Origin: Merdicola sp905200315 | GTDB lineage: Bacteria; Bacillota; Clostridia; TANB77; CAG-508 | Length of the DNA: 64,000 nt | Assembly (NCBI GenBank): GCA_902461935.1 | Contig: CABPZP010000006.1 | Location: 17,354-81,353, forward strand | Direction: 5' to 3' | Shown: one piece after another, positions 43,106 through 50,725 of the stretch | Layout: every line of letters starts with the position of its first letter | Position numbering within the stretch: the first letter of the stretch is position 1 | Notes under the pieces: generated by a model | The model's database searches: none | Told to the model about the DNA's origin: nothing | Seen by the model: only the letters and a program-made list of their open reading frames with translations | Position numbers and translations under genes: made by a program

Positions 43106-43138
43106 AATTATATTTGATTTTATTGCAACTAATATTAT

Positions 43139-43168
43139 ATGCTGTAGGGGCACGGTGCTCCGTGCCCA
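43139..43168. repeat. GC-rich REP-like palindromic repeat, copy C
   Basis: ATGCTGTAGGGGCACGG-TGCT-CCGTGCCC: a perfect 8-bp stem GGGCACGG/CCGTGCCC (43148-43155 and 43160-43167). The TGTAGGGG head is shared with copies A and B. It sits just after the C39 peptidase gene and may also end its transcript. Confidence 0.7.
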
Positions 43169-43253
43169 ATTAGATAAAATATATGTAATCTTGTAATTTT
43201 ATTTATATTTGATTATAATATGTTTTAAAAGATAAGATAAAGGAAACAAACAT

Positions 43254-43916
43254 ATGAAACATATATTATTAGTAGAAGATAATGATACAATTATAATGGG
43301 CTTGAAATACTCCTTAGAGCAAGAAAATTTTAAGGTTATTTCAGCCCAAAATGTATCTGAATTTAATAAGGAAATTAATAAAAATGAAATAGATTTAGTA
43401 TTGCTAGATATATCTTTGCCAGATGGAAATGGATTTGAAATTTGCAAAAAAATAAAGTCTAAGAAAGATATTCCAGTTATATTTTTAACAGCTCAAGATG
43501 AAGAAACAAGTGTAGTTCTTGGGCTTGATTTAGGTGCAGACGACTACATAGTAAAACCTTTTAGAACACGAGAGTTAATATCTAGAATAAATTCTGTACT
43601 TAGAAGATATGGGCACAATGAAAGTAATTTAATACAATATAAAAACATAAAAATAGATACATCATCTGCAAAGGTGTATAAAGATAATGAAGAAATTATA
43701 TTTACAAGTTTGGAGTATAAAATTTTATTAATGCTATTTTCTAATCAAAACAAACTAATATCAAGAGAACAATTACTTGAAAAAATATGGGATATTGCAG
43801 GAAATTTTGTTAACGATAATACTTTAACAGTATACATTAAAAGAATAAGAGAAAAACTAGGAGATGAAACAATAATAAAAACTGTACGAGGACTAGGCTA
43901 TAGAATAGGGGAGTAG
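43254..43916 (+). CDS. OmpR-family response regulator
   Basis: 220 residues. The receiver domain (1-115) has phospho-acceptor Asp52 (LLDISLPDGNG) and Lys101 (DDYIVKPF). The winged-helix domain (about 125-220) ends with the OmpR-type wing VYIKRIREKLGDETIIKTVR and GLGYRIGE. It should control genes in response to the kinase encoded immediately downstream. The most likely target is the ABC transporter at 52057, whose promoter carries a pair of AGTCACTT direct repeats. AAAGGA ribosome site. Confidence 0.95.
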   Translation: MKHILLVEDNDTIIMGLKYSLEQENFKVISAQNVSEFNKEINKNEIDLVLLDISLPDGNGFEICKKIKSKKDIPVIFLTAQDEETSVVLGLDLGADDYIVKPFRTRELISRINSVLRRYGHNESNLIQYKNIKIDTSSAKVYKDNEEIIFTSLEYKILLMLFSNQNKLISREQLLEKIWDIAGNFVNDNTLTVYIKRIREKLGDETIIKTVRGLGYRIGE

Positions 43917-43917
43917 A

Positions 43918-45159
43918 ATGAAATTATTTAATAATAAAAATCTAAAATATTTAATATTACCAATGTTTATACTAACAATAGTAATGTGTATAGCTTTTAC
44001 TATTCAAACTTTTAACCAGTATAAACAAGTATCAATAATAGTAAATCAAAAAATGGATAATATAATAGGAACAATTACAGAAAAATATCCTGAAATTGAT
44101 ACTAAAGAGATAATAAAAATATTAAATTCTAGTAATATTGAAGAAAGTAAAACAGGACAAGCAGAGTTATTAAAATATGGTATAGATATAAAAGAGGTTA
44201 ATTCTATTATACAAGTAGAAAATCAAATGAAATTTAATTTAATTGCCAATATTTTATTAATTATATTGTTTAGTTTTTTATGGCTGATAATTATACTATT
44301 TTATTTAAAAAGAAGAGATAAAAAAATTAAGCAAATTACTAAATACATAAATGAAATAAAAAACAAAAAATATGAACTTAATATTGATGAAAACAGTGAA
44401 GATGAACTAAGTAACCTAAAAAATGAATTATATAAAATTACTATTATGCTAAAAGAAGAAAGTGAAATATCTAAAAAAGATAAAGAAAATTTAAAAATTT
44501 CTGTTGAAGATATATCACACCAATTAAAAACTCCGCTTACATCAATAACCATTATGCTAGATAATTTAAAAGAAAATCCTAATATGGATGAAAATACAAA
44601 GCAAAAATTTATTTTTGAAATAAGTAAACAAATAGATTGGATAAATTGGCTTGTAATATCAATGCTTAAGCTATCAAAATTAGATGCAAATGTAGTTCAA
44701 TTTTATGATGAAAAAATTAATCTTAATAAATTTATAACAGAAATAGTTAAAAATTTAGAAATACCAATAGAAATAAAAAATCAAAATATAATTATAAATG
44801 GAGATAACGAAGCAGACTTTGTAGGTGATTATAAATGGCAGCAAGAAGCGGTTACAAATATTATAAAAAATTGTATAGAACATAATAAAGAAAATGGAAC
44901 AATTAATATAAAATACGAAGAAAATAATCTTTTTACTAAAATTTCTATAAAAGATGAGGGAATTGGAATTGAAAAAGAAGATTTGAAACACATTTTTGAG
45001 AGATTTTATAAGGGAAAAAACTCTACAGAAAATAGCGTAGGTATAGGCTTATCTCTTAGTAAAAATATAATAGAAAAGAATAATGGTATAATACTTTGTA
45101 AATCTGAGATAGGAAAAGGAACAGAATTTATAATTAAATATATAAAAAAAATGGTATAA
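43918..45159 (+). CDS. Membrane sensor histidine kinase
   Basis: 413 residues: TM1 about 11-33, a short external loop of about 70 residues, TM2 about 106-130, then a HAMP-like linker. The H-box is DISHQLKTPLTSITIMLDNL (His201), and the ATPase domain has N (IIKNCIEHN), G1 (DEGIGIEKED), F (FERFYKG) and G2 (GIGLSLSK) boxes. The kinase starts one base after the regulator's stop. It probably senses a cell-envelope signal or peptide together with the ABC transporter located 7 kb downstream; normally such genes are adjacent. Confidence 0.94.
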   Translation: MKLFNNKNLKYLILPMFILTIVMCIAFTIQTFNQYKQVSIIVNQKMDNIIGTITEKYPEIDTKEIIKILNSSNIEESKTGQAELLKYGIDIKEVNSIIQVENQMKFNLIANILLIILFSFLWLIIILFYLKRRDKKIKQITKYINEIKNKKYELNIDENSEDELSNLKNELYKITIMLKEESEISKKDKENLKISVEDISHQLKTPLTSITIMLDNLKENPNMDENTKQKFIFEISKQIDWINWLVISMLKLSKLDANVVQFYDEKINLNKFITEIVKNLEIPIEIKNQNIIINGDNEADFVGDYKWQQEAVTNIIKNCIEHNKENGTINIKYEENNLFTKISIKDEGIGIEKEDLKHIFERFYKGKNSTENSVGIGLSLSKNIIEKNNGIILCKSEIGKGTEFIIKYIKKMV

Positions 45160-45166
45160 ATTTTTT

Positions 45167-45526
45167 ACAGATAATTACTTGCTAATTATCTGCTTTTTTG
45201 ATATAAAAAGACAAGATGATATAGAAAAGAATGGAGTAATAAATGAATATAGGAATAGATATAGATAATGTAATATCAAATTTTGATGAAGCTTTATTAG
45301 AAGAATATTTAAAACACGATAACGATTTAAAAGGAACGGGAATTGTTAATAAAGACTTGCATATGACAGAGGGAATGTTTGACTGGACAGAAAAAGAGGA
45401 AAGAGAATTTTATTTAGCTAACATTGAAAGAATTGTAAAAACACTAAACGTTAAAGATGGAGCAAAAGAGTATATAGATAAATTAAAACAAGATGGACAT
45501 AATATTTTTATTATTACAGGTAGAGA
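45167..45526. repeat. 360-bp direct repeat, copy 1
   Basis: Identical to 55425-55784 except for two bases in the terminator arm (T/C and C/T). It includes a terminator hairpin, 40 bases of leader and the first 95 codons of a HAD gene. The two copies start 10,258 bases apart. Confidence 0.97.
45168..45199 (+). terminator. Terminator after the histidine kinase
   Basis: CAGATAATTA pairs with TAATTATCTG around CTTGC, followed by CTTTTTTG. The same hairpin, with two base changes, follows the ABC permease at 55426. Confidence 0.88.
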
Positions 45527-46667
45527 CAATGGAGAATATACAAATCCAGTTGAAATGACTCAAAAGTGGTTAAAAAAAAATAATATTTATTACGATAAAT
45601 TAATTTTTACAAATGCATATAAAAATGATAAACATGGAAAAACAGAAAAATGCTTTGAAAATAATATAGATATAATGATTGATGATTCTGTTCATATTTG
45701 TAAAGATTGTATGGAAAATAATATAACCACCCTTTTAATGGATAGAGTATTTACTAGAAAAGAAAAAGGAATGACAAGGGTAAAAAACTGGAAAGAAATA
45801 TATGAGTTTATATCAAATTATAAAATAAATGTAATATTAGACACAGATATATATAATGAATGTGATGATCAATTTGCACTTTCTTATTTAATAAAATCAC
45901 AAGATAAATTTAATATTGAAGCAATTACAGTTGCTCCTTATTCTCACAAAACTAAAAATGTTTCAGTTAAAGAAGGACAAGAATTAAGCTATAATGAAAT
46001 ACTAAAAATATGCAAATGGCTAAATTTTGATACAACAAATAAAGTTTTTAAAGGCTCAATGGATTATATTCAAAATAGATATACAGAAAATAATCCTGCA
46101 GTTAATAAAATAATTGAGATTGCTTTAAAAAATAGAAAAACATATATATTAGCAATAGGAGCAATTACAAATGTTGCTCTTGCGATAAAAAAGGAACCTA
46201 AAATTATAAATAAAATAGAAATAATATGGCTTGGTGGTAATGAATTAGGCTATAAAGACAATTTAGAATATAATTTTAGGCAAGATATACAAGCCGTGCG
46301 AGAAGTATTTGAATCAAAAGTAAAACTTACAATATTACCATGCAAAAATGTTGTATCAGATTTACAAATAGATATAAATACTTTAAAAAATAATTTGGAA
46401 AACAAATCAGAATTATGTAATTATCTAATTAAAAGATTCTATAATGATGGATATCATGGTGTGCAAGAAAAAAGAGTAATTTGGGATATAGCAGTAATAG
46501 CATATATGATAAATAAGAATTGGTTTGAAACAAAAGAAATTAGTTGTCCTAATATTAGAGAAGATAGTTCTTATGAACTTAATGATAATAGACATACTAT
46601 TAATTTTACTACTAAATTAGATAGAGATAAAATATATAATGATTTATTTAAAAAGTTAGGAGAATGA
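45243..46667 (+). CDS. HAD phosphatase fused to nucleoside hydrolase-like domain (resident copy)
   Basis: A 474-residue homologue of the element's fusion protein (23202), collinear over its whole length. The HAD part (1-190) has IGIDIDNVISNF, IITGRDNG, DIMIDDSVH and the ending RVKNWKEIYEFI. The hydrolase-like part starts VILDTDIYNECDDQFALSYL with the same DTDxYNExDD metal site and shares the IIWLGGNELGYKDNLEYNFR block exactly. A combined nucleotidase and N-glycosidase is the simplest reading; substrate unknown. It leads the resident cassette and overlaps the PHP gene's first ATG. Confidence 0.85.
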   Translation: MNIGIDIDNVISNFDEALLEEYLKHDNDLKGTGIVNKDLHMTEGMFDWTEKEEREFYLANIERIVKTLNVKDGAKEYIDKLKQDGHNIFIITGRDNGEYTNPVEMTQKWLKKNNIYYDKLIFTNAYKNDKHGKTEKCFENNIDIMIDDSVHICKDCMENNITTLLMDRVFTRKEKGMTRVKNWKEIYEFISNYKINVILDTDIYNECDDQFALSYLIKSQDKFNIEAITVAPYSHKTKNVSVKEGQELSYNEILKICKWLNFDTTNKVFKGSMDYIQNRYTENNPAVNKIIEIALKNRKTYILAIGAITNVALAIKKEPKIINKIEIIWLGGNELGYKDNLEYNFRQDIQAVREVFESKVKLTILPCKNVVSDLQIDINTLKNNLENKSELCNYLIKRFYNDGYHGVQEKRVIWDIAVIAYMINKNWFETKEISCPNIREDSSYELNDNRHTINFTTKLDRDKIYNDLFKKLGE

Positions 46668-46669
46668 AA

Positions 46670-47500
46670 ATGAATAATAAAAAAATTATGCAAAAATTTA
46701 ATTATCATACACATACAAGAAGATGTGGACATGCTGACAATAATATGACAGATGAAGATTTTGTGAAATTATTTATAAAGAAAGGCTTTACCAAGGTTGC
46801 TTTTACAGACCATTGTCCGCAAAAAGAAAGAATAGATTTTAGAGAAAATATGAGAATGGATTATAAGGAGAAAGATAATTATTTACATAGTATAAAATCT
46901 CTAAAAGAAAAGTACAAAAACAAAATAGAAATAGAAACAGGATTTGAGGTTGAGTATTTACCAGGGCAAGAAGAAAACTTGTTTGAACTTAAAAATGAAA
47001 CAGATAAAATAATTCTAGGACAACACTTTATATATGATGAGAATAATGAACTGAAACTTTTAAGAAGACAGAAATTTACTGATGAAGATGCTTTAAAATA
47101 TGCAGAGTATATAAAAACAGCAATTGAAAAGCAAATAACGGATATAATAGCACATCCAGATGTATATATGTTAAGTAGAGATAACTATGCAGAAGTAGAT
47201 GAAAAAGTTGCACGTATAATTTGTAGTACAGCAGAAAAATATAGAATACCAATAGAAATTAATTTATCTCATCCTAATGATTGTATAATAGGGAGAAGAG
47301 AAAATATTGTATATCCATGTAAAGAATTTTGGAAGATAGCTTCAGAATATAAAAATTTGAAAGTAATATATGGTGTAGATGCACACTTTGAATATCAAAT
47401 AATGAATTATGAAAAAGCTATAGAAATTGCAAATAAACATATAGGACAAGATGTTATAGATAAACTACATTTTTGTAATGAAAAACTGGAGATAAAATAG
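46670..47500 (+). CDS. PHP-domain phosphatase (histidinol phosphatase HisJ-like)
   Basis: 276 residues from ATG 46670, eight bases after TAGGAG; ATG 46664 overlaps the previous stop. PHP metal motifs are FNYHTHTRRCGHAD (HxH), FTDHCPQ, EVEYLPG, GQHFIYD, IIAHPDVYMLS and YGVDAHFE. It resembles HisJ-type histidinol-phosphate phosphatases, but there are no histidine genes here, and in a cassette of phosphohydrolases a different phosphate ester is likely. Confidence 0.85.
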   Translation: MNNKKIMQKFNYHTHTRRCGHADNNMTDEDFVKLFIKKGFTKVAFTDHCPQKERIDFRENMRMDYKEKDNYLHSIKSLKEKYKNKIEIETGFEVEYLPGQEENLFELKNETDKIILGQHFIYDENNELKLLRRQKFTDEDALKYAEYIKTAIEKQITDIIAHPDVYMLSRDNYAEVDEKVARIICSTAEKYRIPIEINLSHPNDCIIGRRENIVYPCKEFWKIASEYKNLKVIYGVDAHFEYQIMNYEKAIEIANKHIGQDVIDKLHFCNEKLEIK

Positions 47501-47512
47501 GGGTGAAATAAT

Positions 47513-48022
47513 ATGAGAGGAATTCTAATTGCTGGTTTTGGTGCAATAGGTAAAACAACTGTATCAAAAAAATATGATAATGTAATTGATTTAGAATCTA
47601 GTTCATTTAAATATATAATAGATGATGAACTAAAAAAGTTAAATCCTGAAGAAAGAAAAGGTCTGAAGTCAAGAAAGTTAAATAAAGAATTTCCAGATAA
47701 CTATTATAATGAAATAATGAAAGACTTAGAAATCTATGATATTGTATTCATATCAATGCATAATGAAATTATTAATTTATTAGAAGAAAATAATATTAAT
47801 TATTATGTTGTTTATCCGGAAGAAAATATGATAGAAGAAATACTTGAAAGATGTAAAAACAGAGGAAATAAGGATGATTTTCTAAAAGGTGTTAAAGACG
47901 CTTATTATAGATTATACCCAAGTAAATGTAAGAACATTATTTGGATGAAAAGAGGAGAATATTTAGAAGATATTTTGATTAGAAATAATTTTTTAAAGTT
48001 AGAAGATAATATTAGAAAATAG
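47513..48022 (+). CDS. Small P-loop NTPase / nucleotide kinase-like protein
   Basis: 169 residues. The P-loop GFGAIGKTT (8-16) lies right at the N-terminus. An IDLESSSFKY segment matches the D-x-E-S acceptor strand of small nucleotide-kinase-like ATPases, and there is a lid-like KNRGNKDDF. It could phosphorylate a nucleoside or related small molecule, complementing the phosphatases around it. Identity below superfamily level is uncertain. A ribosome site (GGGGTGAAATA) precedes it, 12 bases after the PHP gene. Confidence 0.7.
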   Translation: MRGILIAGFGAIGKTTVSKKYDNVIDLESSSFKYIIDDELKKLNPEERKGLKSRKLNKEFPDNYYNEIMKDLEIYDIVFISMHNEIINLLEENNINYYVVYPEENMIEEILERCKNRGNKDDFLKGVKDAYYRLYPSKCKNIIWMKRGEYLEDILIRNNFLKLEDNIRK

Positions 48023-48033
48023 GAGTAAGAAGT

Positions 48034-48570
48034 ATGAAATTGTATGTAATTAGGCATGGTCAAACAAAATGTAATAAAGAAAATAAATATAATTGCAGGC
48101 TTGATGAAGATATAAATGAAATAGGAATTAAGCAAGCCGAAGAAGCAAGCAAAATAGTTAAGAATTTAGATATAGATTTAATTATTTGTTCTCCTATGAT
48201 AAGAACAAAACACACTTGTGAAATTGTAAATGTTAATAATATTCCTGTTATTTACGATGAAAGAATAATGGAAAGAGATGGAGGAGTTCTAACTAATACA
48301 ATAATTGATGATTATTACATTACAGACTACTACAATTATTATAGTACTAATATACCAGATGGACTAGAAACTTTACCAGAATTATTTAATAGAATCCATG
48401 CTTTTATAGATGATGTAAAAGAAAAATATAGTGATAAGAATATTCTTTTAGTAACTCATGGTGCAGTTGCGAGAACAATTAAGTATTATTTTGAACCGCT
48501 TCCAGAAGATGGTTTAATATTAAATACTTGCGGTCAAAAAAATTGCGAAGTTAAGGAGTACGAATTATGA
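48034..48570 (+). CDS. Histidine phosphatase family protein
   Basis: 178 residues with VIRHGQTKCN (phospho-accepting His8), CSPMIRTKHT, the acid in ERIMERDGG and LLVTHGAVARTIKY. It is homologous to the element protein at 21521 and ends in a similar KNCEVKEYEL. The stop overlaps the HD gene's start by four bases (ATGA). Its phosphate substrate is unknown. Confidence 0.9.
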   Translation: MKLYVIRHGQTKCNKENKYNCRLDEDINEIGIKQAEEASKIVKNLDIDLIICSPMIRTKHTCEIVNVNNIPVIYDERIMERDGGVLTNTIIDDYYITDYYNYYSTNIPDGLETLPELFNRIHAFIDDVKEKYSDKNILLVTHGAVARTIKYYFEPLPEDGLILNTCGQKNCEVKEYEL

Positions 48571-49175
48571 AATTAACAATAGAAAAAGCAAGAGAAATGT
48601 TAGAAGAAGCAAGAAAGAAAGCTAAAGATGATAGATGGATAGGTCATTGCATATGTGTTGGAGACAGTGCGGGAAGAATTGCAAAAGCGCTAAAAGATAA
48701 AGGAATAGATGTTGATGTTGAAAAGGCAATAATTCTTGGTTATATACATGATATTGGCAAGAACAACGGAAAATTTCATGGGCATGTTATGGAAGGATAT
48801 AAATATTTAAAAGAAAAAGGATATGATGATGAATTCTGCAATATATGTTTAACACATTCATATTTAAATAATGATATTGTATGTACAGCAGGAGGAGTTC
48901 CAAATCCAGAAGATAATCCATTTTTAACAGACTTTATAAAAAAACATCAATATACAATAGAAGAAAAAATAATAAATTTATGTGATTTAATGTGTCCTCA
49001 AAGTGGAAAAGTTTATACAGTAGATAAATGTTTGATTGATATTATGACTAGAAGAGGAGCTTATTCAAATACACAGTATCATATTAAAGAAACATATAAA
49101 TTAAAAGAATATTTTGATAACTTATTAGGTTATAATGTATATGATTTATTTCCAGAAATAAAAGAAAATCTATAA
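48567..49175 (+). CDS. HD-domain phosphohydrolase
   Basis: 202 residues with an HD metal site: His27 (WIGHCICVG), His61-Asp62 (YIHDIGK), His71/73 and His97 (LTHSYLN). HD proteins hydrolyse phosphate esters, including 5'-deoxynucleotides and cyclic nucleotides, which fits a nucleotide-processing cassette. Translation is coupled to the phosphatase by a four-base overlap. The C-terminus LLGYNVYDLFPEIKENL reappears as a relic at the end of the decayed region on the element (29240-29299), which shows that the element once carried this gene too. Confidence 0.85.
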   Translation: MKLTIEKAREMLEEARKKAKDDRWIGHCICVGDSAGRIAKALKDKGIDVDVEKAIILGYIHDIGKNNGKFHGHVMEGYKYLKEKGYDDEFCNICLTHSYLNNDIVCTAGGVPNPEDNPFLTDFIKKHQYTIEEKIINLCDLMCPQSGKVYTVDKCLIDIMTRRGAYSNTQYHIKETYKLKEYFDNLLGYNVYDLFPEIKENL

Positions 49176-49201
49176 AAATAAATTTTTAATACTGATAAAA
49201 T

Positions 49202-49546
49202 TTAAAGATTATAATATTTTTTGAAATAATTATTTGATTTGAGGAATTTATTGAGATTCTGTTTACAACTAATAATGTTTATTATATAAATAATATTTTG
49301 AACTTTTGAAATGTAATAAATAATTCTATATGTAGAGTGTTTGTTTTTTCTAAAAATTAATTCTCGAAAATTATTATTCGATAACTCTGTGATTATTTTA
49401 CCGATATATGGAGAGGTTTCTAAGAAATAAAGATATGAATAAAAATTTTCTGTAGTTTGAATTGCTTTTTGTGTGGAATATTTTAAAAAATGTTCAAATA
49501 TAGATTCTATAGAATTATGAGCCGAGTTTTCTATTATAATTTTCAT
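49202..49546 (-). CDS. ParE/RelE-superfamily toxin
   Basis: 114 residues with the RelE/ParE fold signature: AHNSIESIFEHFLKYSTQKA, the LETSPYIGK turn, RELIFRKNKHSTYRIIYYIS and IIYIINIIS. The pattern of Y-R-I-I-Y followed by a hydrophobic strand is typical. ParE toxins poison gyrase and RelE toxins cleave mRNA; the subtype is not clear. Its start lies 32 bases inside the upstream antitoxin gene. It ends close to the HD gene with no separate terminator seen. Confidence 0.8.
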   Translation of the reverse strand: MKIIIENSAHNSIESIFEHFLKYSTQKAIQTTENFYSYLYFLETSPYIGKIITELSNNNFRELIFRKNKHSTYRIIYYISKVQNIIYIINIISCKQNLNKFLKSNNYFKKYYNL

Positions 49547-49742
49547 ATTTTTGAATCATCCTTTCTCTAGATTCTTCTAAAGATATACCTTTATTATTAT
49601 TAATATCTAAAATACCTTTAGTAATTTCTATAAAAAAATATAAATCATATAAAGAACCATAAAAAGTACCATCATCAGTTGGTGCTTTTTTTAAAAGCTC
49701 ACTAATTTTTTCTATTTTAATGTTTTCTTGATTTGCACTCAT
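49515..49742 (-). CDS. Putative antitoxin of the ParE-like toxin
   Basis: 75 residues, mostly helical and acidic, with LEESRERMIQKYENYNRKLG at the C-terminus, the usual toxin-wrapping end. It overlaps the toxin start by 32 bases, a classic antitoxin-first order. There is no obvious ribbon-helix-helix domain, so autoregulation may rely on the third gene (49757-49954). Confidence 0.65.
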   Translation of the reverse strand: MSANQENIKIEKISELLKKAPTDDGTFYGSLYDLYFFIEITKGILDINNNKGISLEESRERMIQKYENYNRKLGS

Positions 49743-49756
49743 ATTATCAACTCCTT

Positions 49757-49954
49757 TTATTTAATATTATTGCCAATTAGCAATTCTATACATTCTTTAT
49801 CTTTTTCAGATAAATCTTGTATTCCATATGCATCAATGTACCTTTGGGTTATATCTTGTAAAATATCTTTAGTGTCTTTTTTTAAAATTTCTTCATCTAA
49901 ATTATATGGGAGGTTTTCAACAATTTTAACAAACTTTTCTCGTATAGGTGACAT
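49757..49954 (-). CDS. Third gene of the toxin-antitoxin operon, function unknown
   Basis: 65 residues from ATG 49954 (GAAAGGAGC upstream): MSPIREKFVKIVENLPYNLD, then helical DILQDITQRYIDAYGIQDLS. The length and helical content suit a small DNA-binding or antitoxin-type protein. It precedes the antitoxin by 14 bases on the same strand. The longer frame to 49993 has no ribosome site. Confidence 0.55.
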   Translation of the reverse strand: MSPIREKFVKIVENLPYNLDEEILKKDTKDILQDITQRYIDAYGIQDLSEKDKECIELLIGNNIK

Positions 49955-50081
49955 AAATAGCTCCTTTCTAAAAATATATTGGTAGTATAACACACCAAAT
50001 AAAAAATTACTATAAAAAAGTTAAGAAAAATATTTATATTTTTTATTGTACAAATATAGCAAAAGTACTTTTATATTTTAC

Positions 50082-50110
50082 TTTACTTTTAAGGTGAATA
50101 GTGATATAAA
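50082..50110 (+). promoter_or_regulatory. Promoter of the HAD-MFS pair
   Basis: The -35 is TTTACT (50082-50087) and the -10 TATAAA (50105-50110), with a 17-base spacer of TTTAAGGTGAATAGTGA. It is a third member of the promoter type at 32963 and 33331 (CTTTACTTTTA...TGAA...TGATATA). Confidence 0.6.
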
Positions 50111-50137
50111 AAATAAAAATTGATAAAGGAGACCAAA

Positions 50138-50722
50138 ATGAATATAGGAATAGATATAGATGACACTTTAACAAATATTAGAGATGAATTAAAATTGGCA
50201 GCAGAAAAATATGCTAATAAATTAGGAAAAGAAATCAAAGATAGTAAATATATTGAAGACCAAAATAACGGAAATATATATCAAATAAAGTATGGATTTA
50301 CTTATGAGGAATTAAAATATTTTCTAAGTGTTATACAAGAAGAAATTACTAAAAAGGCAGAGCCAAGAGAAGGCTGTGTAGAAGTAATAAATAAATTACA
50401 CAATAAAGGACATAAAATTTATATTATTACAGCAAGAGATTCAGAATTTCATAAAGATCCTTATGAATTAAGTAAGAATTGGTTGGATAAAAATAATATT
50501 TATTATGATAAATTAATAGTCAACGCAAGAAGTAAAGCACCAGTATGTAAAACAGAAAAAATAGATATATTTATAGATGACCAATTAAATAATTGTGTTG
50601 ATGTTTCAAAAGCTGGAATTAGAGCAATAAGAATTTCAAATGATGATAATTCTTCATACGAAAATATAGAAACTTTATTAAATTGGAACAAAATATATAA
50701 TTATATAAACGAAATGGAGTAA
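50138..50722 (+). CDS. HAD-superfamily 5'-nucleotidase-like phosphatase
   Basis: 194 residues from ATG 50138 (AAGGAG upstream). Motif I is IGIDIDDTLTN, motif II IITARDSEF, then YDKLIVNARSKAPVC and motif III DIFIDDQLNNC, ending LLNWNKIYNYI. It belongs to the same NT5C-like group as the cassette HADs, and its C-terminal half is closest to the 3' part of the chimeric copy at 55501-56071 (LIVNAR, FIDDQLNNC). Probably a nucleotide or small-molecule phosphatase, co-transcribed with the MFS gene four bases after it. Confidence 0.85.
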   Translation: MNIGIDIDDTLTNIRDELKLAAEKYANKLGKEIKDSKYIEDQNNGNIYQIKYGFTYEELKYFLSVIQEEITKKAEPREGCVEVINKLHNKGHKIYIITARDSEFHKDPYELSKNWLDKNNIYYDKLIVNARSKAPVCKTEKIDIFIDDQLNNCVDVSKAGIRAIRISNDDNSSYENIETLLNWNKIYNYINEME

Positions 50723-50725
50723 CAA

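Noticed and set aside
43139..43168. GC-rich repeat copy C as only a terminator
   Set aside because: It lacks a T run and shares its TGTAGGGG head with two other intergenic copies, so a repeat is more informative, although it may slow transcription.
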